Shown: positions 8,086 to 13,028 of the stretch, piece by piece
How the letters are laid out: each line of letters begins with the position of its first letter
How positions within the stretch are numbered: position 1 is the stretch's first letter
NCBI GenBank assembly: GCA_002367375.1
Contig: DFBR01000184.1
Coordinates: 1 to 13,028 of the forward strand
Reading direction: 5' to 3'
Length of the DNA: 13,028 nt
DNA from: Erythrobacter sp. UBA3075
GTDB lineage: Bacteria; Pseudomonadota; Alphaproteobacteria; Sphingomonadales; Sphingomonadaceae
Made by a program: the position numbers and the translations under genes
Notes under the pieces: generated by a model
Database searches by the model: none
Told to the model about the DNA's origin: nothing
The model's input: only the letters and a program-made list of their open reading frames with translations

Positions 8086-8721
8086 ATGTCCAGCCGTATC
8101 GTCATTGCCGATGACCACCCCCTGTTCAGAACCGCTCTGGGCCATGCGGTCGCTGCGGCATGGCCCAATGCGGAAAAAGTGGAGGCATCCAGCGCGGCGG
8201 AAGCACGAAGCGCGGTGGAACAGGGCGCGGATTGCCTGCTTCTTGACCTTCACATGGAGGATTCGCACGGGTTGAGCGCGTTGATGGATTTCCGGCAGGA
8301 TTTCCCCGCCGTTCCAGTCGTGATCGTGTCCGCGAGCGAGGAAACGCGCGTCTATACCGCCGCAGCGCAGCTTGGTGCATCAGCCTTCATTCCCAAATCC
8401 GCCAGCCTTGATGACATGCGCGAAGCATTGGTTGCGGTGCGCGATGGCGACAGCTGGTTTCCTGACAGCGAGGAGGAGGCAGACGAAGATCTCGCCCGGA
8501 TCGCCACCCTCACGCCTGCTCAACGCCGAATTCTCGGCCACATGCGCGCAGGACTGCTCAACAAGCAGATCGCTTACGAACTTGATATCAGCGAGGCGAC
8601 GGTGAAAGCGCATATCACCGCGATTTTCCGCAAGCTGAATGTTATTAGCCGCACGCAGGCAGCGATGCTTTCCGCCAAACTGGATGTGGATCAGCCTGCT
8701 GCGAGTGCCGGGCCGGGCTGA
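8086..8721 (+). CDS. crbR: LuxR/NarL-family response regulator, CrbR-like
   Basis: DNA-binding response regulator of 211 residues. The receiver domain (1-120) has the acidic pair Asp9-Asp10 (IADDH), phospho-acceptor Asp54 (LLLDLHM), switch Ser82 (VIVSAS) and Lys104 (FIPKS). An acidic linker (about 127-137) leads to a LuxR-type helix-turn-helix (141-200: LTPAQRRIL, NKQIAYELDISEATVKAHI, KLNVISRTQA). ATG 8086 lies 4 nt after the acs stop and has no close Shine-Dalgarno, suggesting coupling to acs translation; an alternative TTG at 8059 would overlap acs. In Vibrio and Pseudomonas a regulator of this class (CrbR) activates acs after phosphorylation by an SLC5-linked kinase (CrbS). Position next to acs and opposite such a kinase makes this the likely ortholog. 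The family and domains are certain; the specific CrbR name is inferred. Confidence 0.9.
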   Translation: MSSRIVIADDHPLFRTALGHAVAAAWPNAEKVEASSAAEARSAVEQGADCLLLDLHMEDSHGLSALMDFRQDFPAVPVVIVSASEETRVYTAAAQLGASAFIPKSASLDDMREALVAVRDGDSWFPDSEEEADEDLARIATLTPAQRRILGHMRAGLLNKQIAYELDISEATVKAHITAIFRKLNVISRTQAAMLSAKLDVDQPAASAGPG

Positions 8722-8726
8722 TCATC

Positions 8727-11700
8727 TTAAGTGCCTGCGGCAGAAATCGCGCTGGCAATGATTGAACGAAGCGCTGCCGGTGCCCCTGGTTTCAACAAGC
8801 GGTGCGCCCCGATTGCGGCGGCGGCGGCGGCGGTCTCCTCGCTTGCTTCAGCAGTGTAGAGAATAACGACAGGCCGCTCACCCCAGTGGCGGCACAGGGC
8901 CTCGTAAACTTCGTCACCGCGCGCTTCGTCGTTCAGCCGATAATCCATCAGCACCAGATCGGGCGCGGTCGACATGGCCTCGCGCGCCTCCTCCTCGCCA
9001 TGCGCATCGGCAACGTCCAGTTCCCAGCGCTCGAGCAAGGCACGCGATGCTTCGCGCGCGCCGGGATCATTATCAACCACCAATACACGGGCATTGGCCA
9101 ATGTTGCCGGGGAGCGCTGAGACCGCCGCTTGCGAGGCGCTGATCGCCACTGTTCGACAGGCATATGCAAGGCAAAGCAGCTGCCTTTTCCAAGGATCGA
9201 AGTCGTCTCCACCTCGATCTTGAGCAAGCCGGCAGTGCGCCTTACGATGGCAAGACCAAGACCAAGCCCTTCGCGGTCGGACACGCCAACCCGCTGAAAT
9301 TCATCAAAAATATATGCGACATCTTCAGGCGCGATGCCGCGCCCGGTGTCGTAGACGCATAGGCGGATATCCTCGCCCGTCCGCCGCACGCCCAGCAGCA
9401 GGCCACCGCTATCGGTATAGCGGATCGCATTGCTAATGAGGTTGCGCAAAACGCTTCCCAACAAGGCGCGATCGGTTTCGACCCAGGCGCTGGTGGAAAC
9501 GCGCCGCAGCGCGATGCCTTTGGCTTCAGCCTGCACCACAAATTCACGGCTGACATCTTCGAGAATCTCATCGAGCGAGACAGTCTCCAGCTTCGGTTCG
9601 ATTCCGCCACCATCAAGCTTTGAGATATCAAGCAGCGCGCGGATGAGCCTGTCGGCCGAGGTGATCGAGCCATCAAGGTCGCGAACCAGTTTACGCGCCG
9701 GATCGCGCTCGCCCACTTCTTCACCCAATGCGGACGCGAAAAGGCGGGCGGCATTCAGAGGTTGAATCAAGTCGTGACTGGCGGCGGCGAGAAAGCGCGT
9801 CTTCGAGCGAGTCGCCTTTTCCAGTGCCGCATTTGCGTCGCTCAACTGCCGAGTGCGTTCTTCAACCTTGTTTTCCAGTGCCTGCTCGGCCCGGCGATCA
9901 GCGGTGATATCGATATAGGAGGTCACATAACCGCCACCGGGCGCCGGATTGCCGATGATGCGCATGATGGTACCGTCGGCCTGCTCGCGTTCCAGTCGAT
10001 GGCGAAGTCCGGCGCGCATGTGAGCGAGACGCCGCTCCACCTGCGCCTCGATCCCGTCCGGCGGCGTATTTCCCCGGCACAAGTTCCAGCGAATCAAGTC
10101 GGCAATCGGTGTTCCGACCGAAGCGAGTTCATCGGGCAGCGCGAACATCGCGATGTATCGGCTGTTCCACGCGACAAGGTTCATATCCGCATCGACCACT
10201 GCCACGCCCTGGTCGATGTTTTCGATGGCGATTTGCAGAAGGTCAGCGCTGAACGTCAGCCTGCGGCTGGTTTCATCGAACATGGCCACGACATCAGCCA
10301 GCGGGACCGGCTCCCCACCCGACCACGAAGAAACCAGCAGACGCGACGAGGAGGAGCCGACAACACCGGCAATCGTGCGTTCGGCCATCGCCAAAACCGC
10401 CTCGTCGGCCAAATCACTGTCCCGATAGGCGCCGGGCATTGCCGCCAATGCGCTTTCGGCGCGCTCCGGGCCAACGACCTGCGCCAGCAGCAGTCGAATA
10501 TCGGCAATGCGCTTGCGCGTGGCGAAGGCGGGCAATTGCCCTGGCGCTCCGCTACCGGCAAAAGCCGCAGCCTGCGCCGCATCGACCAGAGAGGGTCTGA
10601 AAAGGGCCGAACCGACCCAGTAAATCACGATATTGGCCCCAAGGCTCAGCAATACGCCAGATACCAGCGGATCGGCGTGGATCTGCCAAACCGGCGCATT
10701 GCCAGTTGCAGCAGGGACAATCAGCAGGCCAAGCCATAGCCCGAAACCTGAAGCTAGACCCGCCAGCATTCCGATCCGATTTCCGTGACGGCTCACCATT
10801 CCGAGCACCAAGCCAGGAGCGAACTGTGCTGCCGCGGCGAAGGCCAGCGTTCCCAGACCCGCAAGGCTCGTGGCCGCGCCAAAGCTCGCGTAGAACAGGT
10901 AAGCCAGAAACAGCAGCGCCCCGATAACAATTCGCCGCACCAGCAGCAGGCGGACAGCGAGCCGGGTCCTGTCGCCTTCTCCGCTCAGCGCGCGGCGGAA
11001 TAAGATTGGGGCCAGCAGATCGTTTGAAATCATGGTCGACAGCGCAACACTGGCGATCACGATCATACCGGTGGAGGCGGACAGACCACCGATAAACATG
11101 AGCAGCGCCAGCGCTTCATTGCCCAATGAGAGCGGCAAGGCCATGACGATGGAGTCGCGCGGCACATCGGCAGGCAGCGCGGCCAGACCCGCCAGCACGA
11201 TCGGCACAATCACCAGAGATGTCAGCGCCAGATAGGCAGGGAAGACCCACCGCATGGCAGGTGTAGCGCGCTCTCCCGGTGCTTCGACAAAAGCCATGTG
11301 GAACTGGCGCGGCAGGCACAGGGCGGCGCAAGCTGCCAGCAGAGTAAGAACGCCAAAGCGCAGGTCAATCTGGCCAAGATTGAATACCTCAGAAGCGGGG
11401 GGTGCTGGGTTGTTGCCAAGGGCAAAAAGGGCAACCACGGCGAGCGCAAGCAGCGCGGCCAATTTGACGACCGCTTCAATCGCGATGGTCAGAACCAGTC
11501 CGGCATTGTCGCCCGCCCAGTCTGCCCGGCGCGAGCCGAACAGGATGGCGAACAGGGCCATCGCTGCGGTGACTGCCAGCACCACATTGTCCATCGCCAC
11601 GCTCTGTTCAAGCGTTGGATCGAGCGCGACCAGCGAACTGCCAACAGACTGCAATTGCAGCGCCATATAGGGCAGCGAACCCACCGTCGCGATGAGTGTG

Positions 11701-12053
11701 ACAAGCGCCGCCACCGCAGCATTCTTGCCATAGCGGGCCGAAAGAAAGTCGGCGATGGATGTCGAATGCTGCGCCTGCGCCTGCGCCATCACGCGCCGCA
11801 CCAAGCCATATCCCACAGTGAAAACGAGGATTGGGCCAAGATAGATCGGGAGGAATTGCAGACCCGCCGTCGCCGCCGTGCCAACGCCTCCAAAAAACGT
11901 CCAACTGGTGCAGAAAACCGCGAGCGATAGACCGTAAATCCAGCCGCTTTCCCGCTTGCCGGGCTTGCGGGTGGACGTGTCGCGGCGCGCGGCGATCCAG
12001 AACAGGACGCCGAGGTAAATGGCACTGGCAATAATGGCGACTGCGATCAGCAT
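8727..12053 (-). CDS. crbS: SLC5-linked hybrid histidine kinase, CrbS-like
   Basis: Inner-membrane sensor of 1108 residues. Residues 1 to about 485 are a sodium/solute-symporter (SLC5) domain with some 12-13 hydrophobic segments. A linker (about 505-600) could be a STAC domain. Next come a PAS domain (604-720: VVDADMNLVAWNSRY), a coiled coil (720-750), HisKA with phospho-accepting His760 (ASHDLIQPLNA), and a HATPase domain with N-box RNLISNAIRYT (871-880), DTGRGI (902-907) and GLGLGL. A C-terminal receiver (988-1105) has Asp994, Asp996, phospho-acceptor Asp1037 (LVLMDYR), Thr1067 and Lys1088. This layout matches CrbS, which controls acs with CrbR; CbrA and MxtR are related. The gene converges on the regulator gene with 5 bp between stops. 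ATG 12053 begins a first membrane helix; GAGG lies very near it and a GGAGGGG further upstream. The sensed signal is unknown; acetate or its transport is the natural guess. Confidence 0.93.
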   Translation of the reverse strand: MLIAVAIIASAIYLGVLFWIAARRDTSTRKPGKRESGWIYGLSLAVFCTSWTFFGGVGTAATAGLQFLPIYLGPILVFTVGYGLVRRVMAQAQAQHSTSIADFLSARYGKNAAVAALVTLIATVGSLPYMALQLQSVGSSLVALDPTLEQSVAMDNVVLAVTAAMALFAILFGSRRADWAGDNAGLVLTIAIEAVVKLAALLALAVVALFALGNNPAPPASEVFNLGQIDLRFGVLTLLAACAALCLPRQFHMAFVEAPGERATPAMRWVFPAYLALTSLVIVPIVLAGLAALPADVPRDSIVMALPLSLGNEALALLMFIGGLSASTGMIVIASVALSTMISNDLLAPILFRRALSGEGDRTRLAVRLLLVRRIVIGALLFLAYLFYASFGAATSLAGLGTLAFAAAAQFAPGLVLGMVSRHGNRIGMLAGLASGFGLWLGLLIVPAATGNAPVWQIHADPLVSGVLLSLGANIVIYWVGSALFRPSLVDAAQAAAFAGSGAPGQLPAFATRKRIADIRLLLAQVVGPERAESALAAMPGAYRDSDLADEAVLAMAERTIAGVVGSSSSRLLVSSWSGGEPVPLADVVAMFDETSRRLTFSADLLQIAIENIDQGVAVVDADMNLVAWNSRYIAMFALPDELASVGTPIADLIRWNLCRGNTPPDGIEAQVERRLAHMRAGLRHRLEREQADGTIMRIIGNPAPGGGYVTSYIDITADRRAEQALENKVEERTRQLSDANAALEKATRSKTRFLAAASHDLIQPLNAARLFASALGEEVGERDPARKLVRDLDGSITSADRLIRALLDISKLDGGGIEPKLETVSLDEILEDVSREFVVQAEAKGIALRRVSTSAWVETDRALLGSVLRNLISNAIRYTDSGGLLLGVRRTGEDIRLCVYDTGRGIAPEDVAYIFDEFQRVGVSDREGLGLGLAIVRRTAGLLKIEVETTSILGKGSCFALHMPVEQWRSAPRKRRSQRSPATLANARVLVVDNDPGAREASRALLERWELDVADAHGEEEAREAMSTAPDLVLMDYRLNDEARGDEVYEALCRHWGERPVVILYTAEASEETAAAAAAIGAHRLLKPGAPAALRSIIASAISAAGT

Positions 12054-12107
12054 GCGCCTCGCGTTCTCCCCTCCGCAATCACGCTAGACAAACATGCCCG
12101 AGATGCA

Positions 12108-12147
12108 AAGAGGAGGGGCGGCACCTTGCGGCACCGCCCCTCCTCTT
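12108..12147 (-). terminator. Strong GC-rich hairpin after the symporter gene
   Basis: Two perfectly complementary 14-nt arms (12108-12121 and 12134-12147, AAGAGGAGGGGCGG and its complement) around a 12-nt loop. It begins about 17 nt after the symporter stop codon. On the minus strand the stem is followed by only a short T-run, so termination may be partial. It separates the symporter from the kinase gene 55 nt downstream and would make kinase expression lower than, or independent of, the symporter. Confidence 0.65.
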
Positions 12148-12163
12148 GCGATCCGGGTTTGGA

Positions 12164-13028
12164 TCAATGTGCGTGCGCATCTCCTGCGCCGCGCGGTACG
12201 CGGATGCTGTCGACCAGCCTGCGCACGTCCATCGGTGTCTTGGCCGTCATCTTCGCAACCGCGATGGCAACGATGAAGTGCAGCACCATGCCGACCACGC
12301 CGATCCCTTCGGGCGAGATACCAAACAGCCAGTTCTCCGCCACGTTTGCCGCCGGGTTCGCCAGCTTGAAGTAGAAGATATAGCCGAAGGTGAAGGCCAG
12401 ACCGGTTACCATGCCAGCAATCGCGCCTTCGCGGTTCATGAACTTCGTAAAGATGCCCATGAAGATCGCCGGGAACAGGCTAGCTGCAGCAAGTCCGAAG
12501 GCGAAGGCGACCACCTGTGCCACCCAACCCGGAGGATAGATGCCGAGATAACCTGCCACGACAATCGCCGCCGTTGCCGCAATACGCGCTGCTCGCAACT
12601 CCCCTTTCTCCGAAATATTCGGACGGAAAGTGGATTTGAGCAGATCGTGACTGATTGATGCGGAGATCACCAGCAGCAAACCTGCCGCTGTCGACAAGGC
12701 TGCCGCAAGGCCGCCAGCTGCCACCAGAGCGATCACCCATCCCGGCAGATTGCCGATTTCCGGATTGGCGAGCACCATGATGTCGCGGTCAACATAGACC
12801 TCGTTTTCACTCTCGGCGTTAGGTTCATTGGTCACTTCACGAGCGCCCGAGGGTGCCGTGCCTTCACCAAACACCGGAGCGCCTTCGAACGCATTACCGG
12901 AGCGATACTGCATCACGCCGTCATCGTTCTTGTCCTGGAAGGCGATGAGGTCATTGCTTTCCCAGTTTGTGAACCATTCGGGTGCCTCGGCGTAGCTCGT
13001 CTCGTTCACCGTATCGATGAAATTGATC
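12164..13028 (-). CDS. ActP-like sodium/solute symporter (VC_2705 type), C-terminal part
   Basis: C-terminal portion of an SLC5 sodium/solute symporter, probably for acetate or another short monocarboxylate. The frame runs off the right edge of the window, so a GTG at 13009 is an internal Val and not the start; about 287 residues are visible. The signature is a long hydrophilic loop (PEWFTNWESNDLIAF, then DKNDDGVMQY), followed by GNLPGWVIALVAAGG, LSTAAGLLLVISASISHDLL and at least four further hydrophobic segments, ending in a His-containing tail. The LLLVISASISHDL segment matches the ActP helix ending in SHDL, but the loop is typical of the VC_2705 subfamily. Members of that subfamily often have a small DUF4212 partner subunit, which would lie outside this window. 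Being upstream of the kinase and near acs supports acetate uptake; the substrate remains inferred. Confidence 0.85.
   Translation of the reverse strand, partial: INFIDTVNETSYAEAPEWFTNWESNDLIAFQDKNDDGVMQYRSGNAFEGAPVFGEGTAPSGAREVTNEPNAESENEVYVDRDIMVLANPEIGNLPGWVIALVAAGGLAAALSTAAGLLLVISASISHDLLKSTFRPNISEKGELRAARIAATAAIVVAGYLGIYPPGWVAQVVAFAFGLAAASLFPAIFMGIFTKFMNREGAIAGMVTGLAFTFGYIFYFKLANPAANVAENWLFGISPEGIGVVGMVLHFIVAIAVAKMTAKTPMDVRRLVDSIRVPRGAGDAHAH

Noticed and set aside
9762..10739. 325-codon plus-strand open frame inside the kinase gene
   Set aside because: It is antisense to the PAS and linker coding region of the kinase, has biased shadow composition, and has no ribosome site or domain.
13007..13009. 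GTG at 13009 as start of the symporter gene
   Set aside because: The frame continues upstream to the window edge with family-like sequence, and the visible part lacks the N-terminal membrane helices, so the codon is an internal Val.

Overview
The window is GC-rich chromosomal DNA, densely coded on both strands. The gene set points to a marine or freshwater alphaproteobacterium of the Sphingomonadales, most likely Erythrobacteraceae (Erythrobacter/Altererythrobacter type). It includes a DcaP-like porin, a S1/P1 nuclease next to an AMP nucleosidase, and an Acs with an SLC5-linked sensor kinase. The lineage is inferred from protein character and gene company, not from a marker gene. I see no tRNA, rRNA, CRISPR array, IS element or phage gene.

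Left part (1-4011), nucleic-acid and nucleotide salvage. A lipoprotein 5'-nucleotidase (+) converges on a minus-strand pair: an exported S1/P1 nuclease followed 41 nt later by AMP nucleosidase. Together they could turn environmental RNA or ssDNA into nucleotides, then into nucleosides plus phosphate outside the inner membrane, and split AMP to adenine and ribose 5-phosphate in the cytoplasm.

Middle (4161-4580), a decayed sugar kinase. A 139-codon relic of a PfkB/2-keto-3-deoxygluconate kinase has lost an internal block and its whole C-terminal catalytic part. It ends 6 nt from the porin stop codon.

Right part (4587-13028), an acetate-scavenging island. A DcaP-like outer-membrane porin (-) is divergent from acetyl-CoA synthetase acs (+) across a 171-bp region that carries a perfect 12-bp palindrome. 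The gene for a LuxR-type response regulator follows acs by 4 nt. Tail-to-tail with it, 5 nt away, is an 1108-residue hybrid histidine kinase whose N-terminal half is a sodium/solute-symporter (SLC5) domain. Upstream of the kinase on the same strand, past a strong GC-rich hairpin, is an ActP-like sodium/solute symporter of the VC_2705 type, cut by the window edge. The kinase and regulator match the CrbS/CrbR pair that switches on acs in Vibrio and Pseudomonas. The island would thus hold outer-membrane entry, inner-membrane uptake, activation to acetyl-CoA, and the sensor-regulator pair that controls them.
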